Assembly: GCA_007134405.1 (NCBI GenBank)
Contig: SLKW01000131.1
Location: 1-5,282, forward strand
Direction: 5' to 3'
DNA length: 5,282 nt
Origin: Paracoccaceae bacterium
GTDB taxonomy: Bacteria > Pseudomonadota > Alphaproteobacteria > Rhodobacterales > Rhodobacteraceae
In this document: piece after piece, positions 1 through 5,246 of the stretch
Layout of the letters: each line of letters starts with the position of its first letter
Position numbering within the stretch: position 1 is the stretch's first letter
Translations under genes and position numbers: made by a program
The notes under the pieces: model-generated
What the model was told of the DNA's origin: nothing
Database searches by the model: none
The model's input: only the letters and a program-made list of their open reading frames with translations

Positions 1-432
1 CGAGACCACTGCCTCGAGGCGCGAGCGGTTCACCCCGTTGCGCACCAGGAAATCGACGACGGCGCGTGCCCGACGCAGCCCCAGTGCCTGATTGTATTGC
101 GCGCTGCCCACCAGATCAGTGTGGCCATAGACACGGAAGGTCACTTCGGGGAACTGCCGGATCCAGTGCGCTTGCCGCATGAGGATCGCTTGCGCCTCGA
201 CGTCCAGCTCGGCGCGGTCGAAGGCAAAGTTTACCATCGTGGGGACTTCGGCTGCGAACCTCTGGCCAAGCGCCTGGGCATAGCCAATCTGCCCGGTCTG
301 GACGCGCAGGTTGTGAGCCTGGGCAGCGCCATGCCCGGTCTGGTCGAGTTGCGCACCGACCTCGTTCATTGTGCAGCCGGACAGGGCCGCCCCCCCCATT
401 CCCAGCAACAGCATTCGGCGTGATATCTGCAT
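1..432 (-). CDS. OmpA-domain lipoprotein of the Tad pilus locus (C-terminus missing)
   Basis: Probable outer-membrane lipoprotein that binds peptidoglycan through an OmpA C-terminal domain. The 144 visible residues open with a signal peptide containing a twin-arginine-like stretch (SRRMLLLG, residues 4-11) and a lipobox LSGC with Cys20 as the likely lipidated residue. A short helical linker follows, then the OmpA fold from about residue 66: NFAFDRAELD (68-77), YGHTDLVGS (102-110) and YNQALGLRRARAV (113-125). In the family, the Asp of GHTD and the Arg of the RRA stretch contact diaminopimelate. The reading frame is still open at position 1, so the domain's end is lost. A GGAG ribosome site (441-444) lies 8 nt before the ATG and 13 nt separate it from the secretin gene, so the two are surely cotranscribed. 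Caulobacter-type loci have CpaD at this place; an anchoring or pilotin-like role here is inference. The fold is near certain, the exact role is not. Confidence 0.88.
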   Translation of the reverse strand, partial: MQISRRMLLLGMGGAALSGCTMNEVGAQLDQTGHGAAQAHNLRVQTGQIGYAQALGQRFAAEVPTMVNFAFDRAELDVEAQAILMRQAHWIRQFPEVTFRVYGHTDLVGSAQYNQALGLRRARAVVDFLVRNGVNRSRLEAVVS

Positions 433-440
433 CAGACCCG

Positions 441-444
441 CTCC
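441..444 (-). promoter_or_regulatory. Ribosome binding site of the OmpA lipoprotein gene
   Basis: GGAG reads on the minus strand just after the cpaC stop codon and sits 8 nt before the ATG at 432. It fixes the start of the lipoprotein and supports translation from a cpaC-ompA message. Confidence 0.7.
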
Positions 445-445
445 A

Positions 446-1798
446 TCAATCCATGATATAGCCGTAGCCGCCGCGGAAATCCTGGCGCGCCACCTCGGCG
501 GCGGGCCCGGTTCCCTGCAAGCGGCCGCGCAGGAAGATGTCGGCCTCCGTCGGCAGACGCACGCGGTCGGTCGGCATAGCCAGCGCCTCGCCGCGCGTGG
601 GAGTGACCAGATGCGCGGTGACGAAGATCACCAGTTCGCTCTGGTTGCGGCGGAAATCGGTGCTGCGGAAGAGCGCGCCCAGGACCGGCAACTGGCTCAG
701 CCACGGAACCTGGCGGTTGTTCCCGAAGAAATCGTCCTGCAACAGCCCGGCGATTGCGAAGCTCTCGCCGTCGCGCAACTCCACCGTGGTCGAGGTGCTG
801 CGGGTCCGGAAGCCTGGCACGGGAATGCCCGCGATGGCCGTGCTGACGCTCTGGTCGATGTCGCTGACCGAGGCGTTGAGCATCAGGTTGATGACATCCC
901 CGTCGAGAACCCGTGGCGTGAAGGTCAACTCGACGCCGAAGGGCCGATATTCGATCGTGATCCGCCCTTCGTCGCCCGGCACCGGTATCGGCAACTCGCC
1001 GCCAGCCAGGAAGCGCGCCTCCTGCCCGGACAGCGCGGTGAGGTTCGGCTCGGAGAGCGTGCGCGCCAACCCGTTCGTTTCCAGCGCCTCCAGCAGGACC
1101 TGGAACTGCAGACTGCCCACGTTGAAGCGGGTGGTCAGCGTGCCGACCCCGTCAACCTGGGTGGCACCGCGCGGCAGCTGCGCGAAATTGTTGCCGACGG
1201 CAAAGCTCGACCCCAGCCGCTGCGACACGTCGCGGTTCACCTCGGAAAAGCGCACCTTCAGCATCACCTGCTGCGTGCCGCCGACACTCATCAGGTTTGA
1301 CACGCGGCCCGGCGCATAGCGCTCGGCCAGTTGCAGCGCGGCATCAAGCCGGCCGATCGACGACACCACACCCGACATGACGATGCCGTCATTGGCGGTG
1401 CGCACCTCGATCGGTTCGCTGGGCAGGATCTGGCGCAGGCGCTCGCGAAACTCGGCGATATCGGGCGCGACATGCACCTCTATATTGGCGATCAGGGTGC
1501 CATCCGCACCCAGAACCGTCAGTGTCGTGCGCCCGGGCGCCTTGCCCAGCACATAGATCGACCGGTCCGAGAGGGTCGAGATATCAGCGATGCCCGGATT
1601 GGCGATCGACAACTCGGTGAAGGCGACATCGCTGTCGACGATGACCGCGCGGTTCATGGCCACGCTGATGGTCTGCGTCGACACACCGTTGGCGATGCGC
1701 AAGGTATCCGACTGTGCGCCGGCGGGCGAAAACACGCCAGCCCCGAAACCCAACGCAAGGGCGACGAGGGCGGTTGCGATAGAAGTCCTGGCTGTCAT
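446..1798 (-). CDS. cpaC: Tad pilus outer-membrane secretin CpaC/RcpA
   Basis: Forms the multimeric outer-membrane channel through which the Flp pilus leaves the cell. The 450-residue protein is of usual family length. It has a Sec signal peptide (1-29, cleavage after AGAQ or nearby). An N-terminal CpaC/RcpA domain follows (about 32-112, with SIANPGIADI at 64-73 and SIYVLGKAPGRTTLTVLG at 80-97). A BON-like segment comes next (about 112-175, with GIVMSGVVSS at 138-147). The secretin beta domain spans about 175-400. The GspD-type signature occupies 344-377: GESFAIAGL, eleven residues, then VPWLSQLPVLGALF; only Phe347 departs from the usual pattern as I recall it. LVIFVTAHLVTP (389-400) closes the barrel. 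The ATG is preceded by AGAGG at 1808-1812, 9 nt away. The gene lies between cpaB, after a 207-nt gap, and the OmpA lipoprotein gene. Family and role are secure. Confidence 0.96.
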   Translation of the reverse strand: MTARTSIATALVALALGFGAGVFSPAGAQSDTLRIANGVSTQTISVAMNRAVIVDSDVAFTELSIANPGIADISTLSDRSIYVLGKAPGRTTLTVLGADGTLIANIEVHVAPDIAEFRERLRQILPSEPIEVRTANDGIVMSGVVSSIGRLDAALQLAERYAPGRVSNLMSVGGTQQVMLKVRFSEVNRDVSQRLGSSFAVGNNFAQLPRGATQVDGVGTLTTRFNVGSLQFQVLLEALETNGLARTLSEPNLTALSGQEARFLAGGELPIPVPGDEGRITIEYRPFGVELTFTPRVLDGDVINLMLNASVSDIDQSVSTAIAGIPVPGFRTRSTSTTVELRDGESFAIAGLLQDDFFGNNRQVPWLSQLPVLGALFRSTDFRRNQSELVIFVTAHLVTPTRGEALAMPTDRVRLPTEADIFLRGRLQGTGPAAEVARQDFRGGYGYIMD

Positions 1799-2005
1799 GC
1801 GCGCCTGCCTCTGTGATCACGTCACGTATGCCCGAGGTCTGACGCCCCGTATGGCACAATGATGCGGAAGCGCTTCTTTGTTTTCAAGAATCAATATGTT
1901 AACGCCGAATTCCTGATATCTGCTTCGCCAGATATGCACTTGATGTTGTTCTGGCAGAGACTCGTACACAATATATGGTGCAGACCCTGTTGCGAAAATA
2001 CAACC
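1799..2005. other. AT-rich intergenic gap between cpaB and cpaC
   Basis: This 207-nt gap is long for two genes of one pilus operon. Positions 1861-2005 are about 43% G+C by hand count, well below the flanking genes. I find no convincing small gene in it on either strand. It holds a promoter-like pair for cpaC (1859-1887), a GAAGCGCTTC palindrome (1867-1876), a GTTAAC hexamer near 1899-1904, a GTGATCAC palindrome (1813-1820) and the cpaC ribosome site. No terminator with a T-run is visible after cpaB. Confidence 0.6.
1859..1887 (-). promoter_or_regulatory. Possible secondary promoter for cpaC, with a palindrome in the spacer
   Basis: On the minus strand TTGAAA (1887-1882) is followed after 17 nt by CATCAT (1864-1859). 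That is 9 of 12 matches to a housekeeping sigma promoter, about 60 nt before the cpaC start. The spacer contains the perfect 10-bp palindrome GAAGCGCTTC (1867-1876), where a repressor could sit. The low G+C of the gap makes chance matches likelier, so this is a weak call. Confidence 0.3.
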
Positions 2006-2839
2006 TCAGTTTGTGCAAGGGATTTCGACCTCGACGAGTTCATTGCCGCGGCGCGTGCGGATCGTGCAGCGCTCGGTGACCGCCTGAACCGGCGCCTCGA
2101 CCCCCAGAAGCCGCCGGCGGTCAATCTGGAAGGTGGCCAGATCGGTGCTGTCATCGAGGCCGACCACCGAAAGCGACAGCCGGCCGGTCGCCTGCCCTTG
2201 CGCCAACGTCGCCACCACTTCCGGCGCCGCCTCGATGGTGACTGTGCGCGGGGTGCCCGAGATGTTCCGGTCCTGATCGGCGATATCGTCGAGTGCGATG
2301 GTGCGCAGGCCACTCACGATCAGTCGCGTCACCTCGCCATCGTCCCCCGCGCGGCCGGTCCAGTAGACATCGACCAGGTCAGAGGGGCGCAGATCGCCCG
2401 AGATCCCGCTGCCCGCGTCGACCCGAATGGTAAAGGCCCGCATTCCGGGCGAGAGCCGCGCGGCGATGCCGGCGGGCTGGCCCGGCTCGCTGACCTTGAC
2501 CGCCAGCACCGGCTCCATCGCCTCCATCGCCCGCAGCGCGATTCGCGGACGGCGCGGATCTGGGATCAGCGCGTCGAGTTCCTTGAACGCCCCGGCAGGC
2601 ACCGCATTGGCGGGCCAGACAATCTTGCGCACGTCGTCGGTGCCAATCGGTTCCCCATAGCGTAAGGGCCGGTTCGCGACCAGCACTTCAATCGTCTCGA
2701 TCACCGGACGCTGAGCCTGCTCAGCGCGTGCGGCAGCTACAGCCTGTTCGGTTTGTGTGACGTAGGCCTGCGCCATGTAAACGCCAAAGCCGGCGATGCC
2801 GACTCCAGTAGCAAGAACGAAAATTTGGGCAACACGCAT
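2006..2839 (-). CDS. cpaB: Flp pilus assembly protein CpaB/RcpC
   Basis: Periplasmic, membrane-anchored Tad pilus component that works with the secretin CpaC. I start it at the ATG at 2839 (277 residues), not the in-frame ATG at 2854. A full AGGAG lies at 2847-2851, 7 nt before the later ATG, and the product then begins MRVAQIFVLATGVGIAG, the usual short N-terminal membrane helix of CpaB. A helical linker follows, then a SAF domain at about residues 49-115, with the motif VLVANRPLRYGEPIG and a conserved-type WPANAVP. The RcpC/CpaB C-terminal domain begins near residue 130 (SPGMRAFTIRVDAGSGISG, then DLVDVYWTG). The protein ends in CTIRTRRG...VEIPCTN, with two cysteines (residues 258 and 275) that could pair. 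It follows the pilin gene after a gap with a strong hairpin. Family assignment is firm. Confidence 0.94.
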   Translation of the reverse strand: MRVAQIFVLATGVGIAGFGVYMAQAYVTQTEQAVAAARAEQAQRPVIETIEVLVANRPLRYGEPIGTDDVRKIVWPANAVPAGAFKELDALIPDPRRPRIALRAMEAMEPVLAVKVSEPGQPAGIAARLSPGMRAFTIRVDAGSGISGDLRPSDLVDVYWTGRAGDDGEVTRLIVSGLRTIALDDIADQDRNISGTPRTVTIEAAPEVVATLAQGQATGRLSLSVVGLDDSTDLATFQIDRRRLLGVEAPVQAVTERCTIRTRRGNELVEVEIPCTN

Positions 2840-2846
2840 CACACGG

Positions 2847-2851
2847 CTCCT
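2847..2851 (-). promoter_or_regulatory. Ribosome binding site that decides the cpaB start
   Basis: AGGAG on the minus strand, 7 nt before the ATG at 2839. It lies inside the five codons that the upstream ATG (2854) would add. That upstream ATG has only a poorly placed GGGAAAA before it. Confidence 0.7.
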
Positions 2852-2862
2852 CATTTTTCCCG

Positions 2863-2886
2863 CACAGGCACGTGATGCGACCTGTG
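2863..2886 (-). repeat. Inverted repeat in the cpaB leader
   Basis: CACAGG and CCTGTG form a perfect 6-bp inverted repeat separated by 12 nt, ending 23 nt before the cpaB start at 2839. It could be a protein site or a weak RNA stem. At this length chance is quite possible. Confidence 0.3.
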
Positions 2887-2927
2887 AGCGCTGAGAAAAT
2901 AATCCGATTCACTATTCTAAAGGGTAC

Positions 2928-2951
2928 CGCCGCGCCCATCGGGGCGCGGCG
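2928..2951 (-). terminator. Strong GC hairpin after flp (partial terminator or 3'-end stabiliser)
   Basis: CGCCGCGCCC (2928-2937) and GGGCGCGGCG (2942-2951) form a perfect 10-bp GC-rich stem with a 4-nt loop. It begins 33 nt after the flp stop codon. In the direction of transcription only a short CCCTTT follows, not a proper T-run, so full intrinsic termination is doubtful. A hairpin placed after a highly expressed pilin gene and before lower-expressed assembly genes can end most transcripts or protect the pilin mRNA from 3' exonucleases. Which of these applies is inference; the stem itself is plain in the sequence. Confidence 0.6.
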
Positions 2952-2984
2952 CTCACGACCTCGACATCTAAATCTTATGTTTAA

Positions 2985-3212
2985 TCACTCGGTGGGCGGA
3001 GTTCCGGTGTGGATCCCCTCGAACGAAATCGTGGGCGCGTTCGTATCCAATGCAGTCGCAATGCTACCGCCCATCCCGCGCACACCACCGCTCACCGCAG
3101 CAATCACCGCGATACCCAAGCCAACGATAGCAGCTGTCAGCACGACCCAGTCCACGGTCACGGCGCCGGATTCGTCCTTCGAAAAGGTCTTGATAAGGTC
3201 AAAGAGTTTCAT
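2985..3212 (-). CDS. flp: Flp-type pilin subunit
   Basis: Small precursor of 75 residues, the likely structural subunit of the Tad pilus. It begins MKLFDLIKTFSKDESG, followed by a hydrophobic core AVTVDWVVLTAAIVGLGIAV and a short glycine-rich C-terminal part. By analogy with Flp pilins, prepilin peptidase should cut after Gly16, giving a mature chain starting at Ala17. The mature positions 5 and 6 are Asp21 and Trp22, where classical Flp has Glu-Tyr. The start at 3212 is chosen because the pilin leader begins there and a GGGGTGAG stretch lies just upstream; a longer in-frame opening to 3329 adds 39 residues without pilin character. It is the first gene of the leftward pilus run. The CtrA-like site about 145 nt upstream suggests cell-cycle or motility-linked control. 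A minor or pseudopilin role cannot be excluded. Confidence 0.9.
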   Translation of the reverse strand: MKLFDLIKTFSKDESGAVTVDWVVLTAAIVGLGIAVIAAVSGGVRGMGGSIATALDTNAPTISFEGIHTGTPPTE

Positions 3213-3253
3213 TGGTCTCACCCCAGATGTGTTACAGTTCAGTCGCCGCGCGT

Positions 3254-3282
3254 CGGGTCCTGAAACGGGTCGTCTGGACCCG
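3254..3282 (-). repeat. Two mutually exclusive hairpins in the flp leader
   Basis: On the minus strand CGGGTCC (3282-3276) can pair with GACCCG (3271-3266; 6 bp, 5-nt loop) or with GGACCCG (3260-3254; 7 bp, 15-nt loop). The two pairings share one arm and exclude each other. They lie 42-70 nt before the flp start, inside the likely transcribed leader. No ligand or known riboswitch class is recognised. Confidence 0.4.
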
Positions 3283-3322
3283 AGCCCCTGCTTGGCTGAA
3301 CCCGTTATCCTGACAGAGCGTG

Positions 3323-3338
3323 GCGGCAATGCGGCAAT
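3323..3338. repeat. Tandem 8-bp repeat GCGGCAAT x2
   Basis: Two exact, abutting copies of GCGGCAAT. They lie 18 nt from the CtrA-like box on its flp side, at or near the expected flp transcription start, and overlap the weak -10 candidate. Two copies could be a direct-repeat operator or simply chance slippage. Confidence 0.5.
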
Positions 3339-3375
3339 TCTGGGTCGAGTCGTGGCATGGTTAATCGCGCGTTAC
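3336..3375 (-). promoter_or_regulatory. CtrA-like box and candidate flp promoter
   Basis: On the minus strand GTAA (3375-3372), seven nt, then TTAACCAT (3364-3357). This matches the Caulobacter full CtrA site TTAA-N7-TTAAC with one mismatch, and also contains the exact half site TTAACCAT. If TTAACC serves as the -35 region, a 17-nt spacer leads to AGAATT (3341-3336), a weak -10, as is common at CtrA-activated promoters. CtrA is known to activate pilA in Caulobacter and affects motility genes in Rhodobacterales. Its use here is inference. The same box lies about 130-145 nt before the transglycosylase start, so it might affect both directions. Confidence 0.5.
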
Positions 3376-3502
3376 GCGAGCCGGGCTGTGACCGAATTAC
3401 ACGCCGTGGTTGATTATCCCCTGCTCGACGACACAATCCTTTGCCGGATTCCAGGCTCCGAACTAGGCTGCAGGCCAACGAACAATAACTTCGAGGCAGG
3501 AC

Positions 3503-4366
3503 ATGATGGGCAGCCGCGCATGCGCCTTCATTCTGACGGTGGCCCTCGGGACGGCGCCGCTCGTCGCCGCGGCGGAGGATTTCACCTTTCGCCGCGTCAC
3601 CGTGGCGCCGTCCGGCACCGGGCCGCGCATAACCGTCCAGATCGACCCCGAGGAACAGGCGCGCCGCCTGGCCCCGCCGCCCCCCATAGTCCGACAGGAA
3701 CGCGCCGCCCCCACGATCCCGGCAGCCCCGCGCGCGCCGTCAGGCAGCCTCGCCTGGTTCTGGGAACGCGTCCCCCCAGAGCGCGGCGCGAGCGGCGGGC
3801 GGTTCCAGCTGGCGATCCGCGCGCTTGACGACGGCCCGAACGGCCGCGCGGTGCCACGACCCCGGATGCAGCCCCTGCAGCGCATGGCCGAGGCGCATGG
3901 CAACGACATCCTGCGCGCGACGATCGGCACCGCCGTCTCGCCCGCGCTGGCGCTGGCCGTGATCGCGGTCGAATCCTCGGGCCGGGCGGATGCGGTCAGC
4001 CATGCCGGCGCGCAGGGGCTGATGCAGCTCATCCCGGCGACGGCGCAGCGCTTCGGCGTGACCGACCCTTTCGACACGACGCAGAACATCGCCGGCGGCG
4101 TCGCCTATCTCGACTGGCTGATGCGTCAGTTCGACCGCGATGTGGTCCTGGCGCTTGCCGGCTACAATGCCGGCGAAGGCGCGGTGCAGCGCGCCGGCGG
4201 CGTGCCCAACTACGCCGAGACGCGCGACTATGTGCCCAAGGTGCTGGCCGCCTGGACGGTCGCCCGCGGCCTCTGCACCGAGCCGCCGCAACTGCCGAGC
4301 GATCCCTGCATCTTCCGCATTGGCCAGTTGCGCGCCGCGCAGGCGTCGGAGGCCACGGGCGGCTGA
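3503..4366 (+). CDS. Secreted lytic transglycosylase, SLT family 1
   Basis: Cleaves peptidoglycan glycan strands in the periplasm to give 1,6-anhydro-muramyl ends. The 287-residue product has a signal peptide (about 1-24, ending VAAA). A proline- and alanine-rich, probably disordered stretch follows (about 55-82). The SLT domain covers about 125-255. The catalytic Glu is Glu157 in AVIAVESSG. GAQGLMQLIPATA (169-181) and LAGYNAGEGAV (218-228) are the usual substrate-groove motifs, followed by PNYAETRDYVPKVL. Cys258 and Cys269 in the tail could form a disulfide. GAGG at 3493-3496 lies 6 nt before the first ATG; the next codon is also ATG and equally usable. The gene diverges from flp and precedes the phosphoesterase gene by 49 nt. 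A role in opening the wall for the pilus is possible but rests only on position; general wall turnover is the plain alternative. Confidence 0.93.
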   Translation: MMGSRACAFILTVALGTAPLVAAAEDFTFRRVTVAPSGTGPRITVQIDPEEQARRLAPPPPIVRQERAAPTIPAAPRAPSGSLAWFWERVPPERGASGGRFQLAIRALDDGPNGRAVPRPRMQPLQRMAEAHGNDILRATIGTAVSPALALAVIAVESSGRADAVSHAGAQGLMQLIPATAQRFGVTDPFDTTQNIAGGVAYLDWLMRQFDRDVVLALAGYNAGEGAVQRAGGVPNYAETRDYVPKVLAAWTVARGLCTEPPQLPSDPCIFRIGQLRAAQASEATGG

Positions 4367-4415
4367 GGGCGCGAATCGGCTTCCCTCGCGCGGCGTCGCG
4401 GATTAGGTCTGCGGC

Positions 4416-5246
4416 ATGAGGATCCTTTTTCTGGGCGATGTCGTGGGGCGTGCGGGGCGCAAGGCGGTGGCCGAGCGCCTGCCCGCCCTGCGTCGAAACT
4501 GGCGGCTCGATTTCATCGCCATCAACGGCGAGAACGCGACCGCAGGCGCGGGCATCACGCCCGACCATGTGAAACTCCTGCTCGAAGCCGGCGCCGACTG
4601 CATCACGCTGGGCGATCACGCCTTCGACCAGAAGTCGCTCATCCCCTTCATCGAGAACGAGCCGCGCCTGCTGCGCCCGCTGAATTTTTCAAAGGTCGCG
4701 CCGGGCAAAGGCGCGCGGCTCTTCACGCTGGCCGACGGGCGCCGGGTCCTGGTGGCGCAGGTCCTCGGGCAAATCTTCATGAAGCGGCCCTTCGACGACC
4801 CGTTCAGCGCGGTCGAGCCCGTTCTGCGCGCCCATCCGCTCGGCGGGCAGGCGACCGCAGTCCTCGTCGATGTGCATTGCGAGGCAACCTCGGAAAAAAT
4901 GGCGATCGGCCACTGGTGCGACGGCCGCGCCAGCCTCGTCGTCGGCACGCATACGCATGTTCCGACCGCCGATGCGATGATCCTGGCGCGCGGCACCGGG
5001 TATCTGACCGATGCCGGGATGTGCGGCGATTACGACAGCGTCATCGGCATGCAGAAGGACGAGCCCATGCGCCGCTTCGTCACCGGCATGCCCTCGAAAC
5101 GCTTCGAACCGGCCCTGGGCGAAGCGACCCTGTCCGGTGTCCTCGTCGAAACCGACGACCGCACCGGCCGGGCCCAGACAGTGACCCCCATCCGCCAGGG
5201 CGGGCGGCTTCCGGCCTCAGGCCCCGTGGTGGAAGCGGCGCCATGA
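4416..5246 (+). CDS. ymdB: TIGR00282/YmdB-type metallophosphoesterase
   Basis: Cytosolic calcineurin-like phosphoesterase of 276 residues, the usual family length. Homologues such as Bacillus subtilis YmdB hydrolyse 2',3'-cyclic nucleotides; this is not the E. coli macrodomain protein of the same name. The two-metal site is visible in order: GDVVGR (Asp8), NGEN (Glu39, Asn40), TLGDHAFD (Asp67, His68), VDVHCEATSEK (His154) and GTHTHVPTAD (His179, His181), then the family block YLTDAGMCG (196-204). Asp67 replaces the Asn of the GNH motif in B. subtilis YmdB. The last about 20 residues are low-complexity. The ATG at 4416 gives the canonical N-terminus MRILFLGDVVGR, although its ribosome site is weak (TAGGT). 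It follows the transglycosylase gene by 49 nt and overlaps the next gene by four bases, so it probably belongs to an operon. Physiological substrate in this organism is unknown. Confidence 0.93.
   Translation: MRILFLGDVVGRAGRKAVAERLPALRRNWRLDFIAINGENATAGAGITPDHVKLLLEAGADCITLGDHAFDQKSLIPFIENEPRLLRPLNFSKVAPGKGARLFTLADGRRVLVAQVLGQIFMKRPFDDPFSAVEPVLRAHPLGGQATAVLVDVHCEATSEKMAIGHWCDGRASLVVGTHTHVPTADAMILARGTGYLTDAGMCGDYDSVIGMQKDEPMRRFVTGMPSKRFEPALGEATLSGVLVETDDRTGRAQTVTPIRQGGRLPASGPVVEAAP

Larger units (their letters stand above)
3213..3502. promoter_or_regulatory. Divergent control region between flp and the lytic transglycosylase gene
   Basis: This 290-nt stretch must hold the start signals for flp (leftward) and the transglycosylase gene (rightward). 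Visible elements are a CtrA-like box (3357-3375), an 8-bp tandem repeat (3323-3338) and competing hairpins (3254-3282). A poor rightward pair, TTGATT (3410-3415) with ACAATC (3433-3438), could serve the transglycosylase. I see no gene in it. Confidence 0.6.

Noticed and set aside
371..1319. Long open frames on the plus strand opposite cpaC
   Set aside because: They lie antisense to a secure secretin gene, their products are Arg/Ala/Gly-rich without any domain, and open antisense frames are expected in GC-rich DNA.
1813..1820. GTGATCAC palindrome as a CRP/FnrL site
   Set aside because: CRP and FNR sites need separated half sites (TGTGA-N6-TCACA, TTGAT-N4-ATCAA). Here the halves abut, so the match is only an 8-bp palindrome.
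1984..2004. Hairpin just after the cpaB stop as a terminator
   Set aside because: Only a 4-bp GTTG/CAAC stem forms and no T-run follows in the direction of transcription.
1859..2665. 268-codon plus-strand open frame opposite cpaB
   Set aside because: It overlaps a confident CpaB gene, its product is Arg/Asp/His-rich and domain-free, and no ribosome site precedes it.
3213..3329. 39-residue N-terminal extension of the pilin frame
   Set aside because: It lacks pilin character, has no placed ribosome site, and covers the leader hairpins; the standard short Flp leader starts at 3212.
2872..3828. 318-codon plus-strand open frame running across flp and into the transglycosylase gene
   Set aside because: It is antisense to flp and out of frame with the transglycosylase, whose motifs are intact; the translation is proline/arginine-rich without family character.
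3463..4291. Minus-strand open frames opposite the transglycosylase gene
   Set aside because: Shadows of a well-supported gene; no domain or start signal was seen.
4365..4391. Possible terminator between the transglycosylase and phosphoesterase genes
   Set aside because: The short stems GAGGG/CCCTC and GCGCGA/TCGCGC compete, have 11-13 nt loops and are not followed by a T-run.
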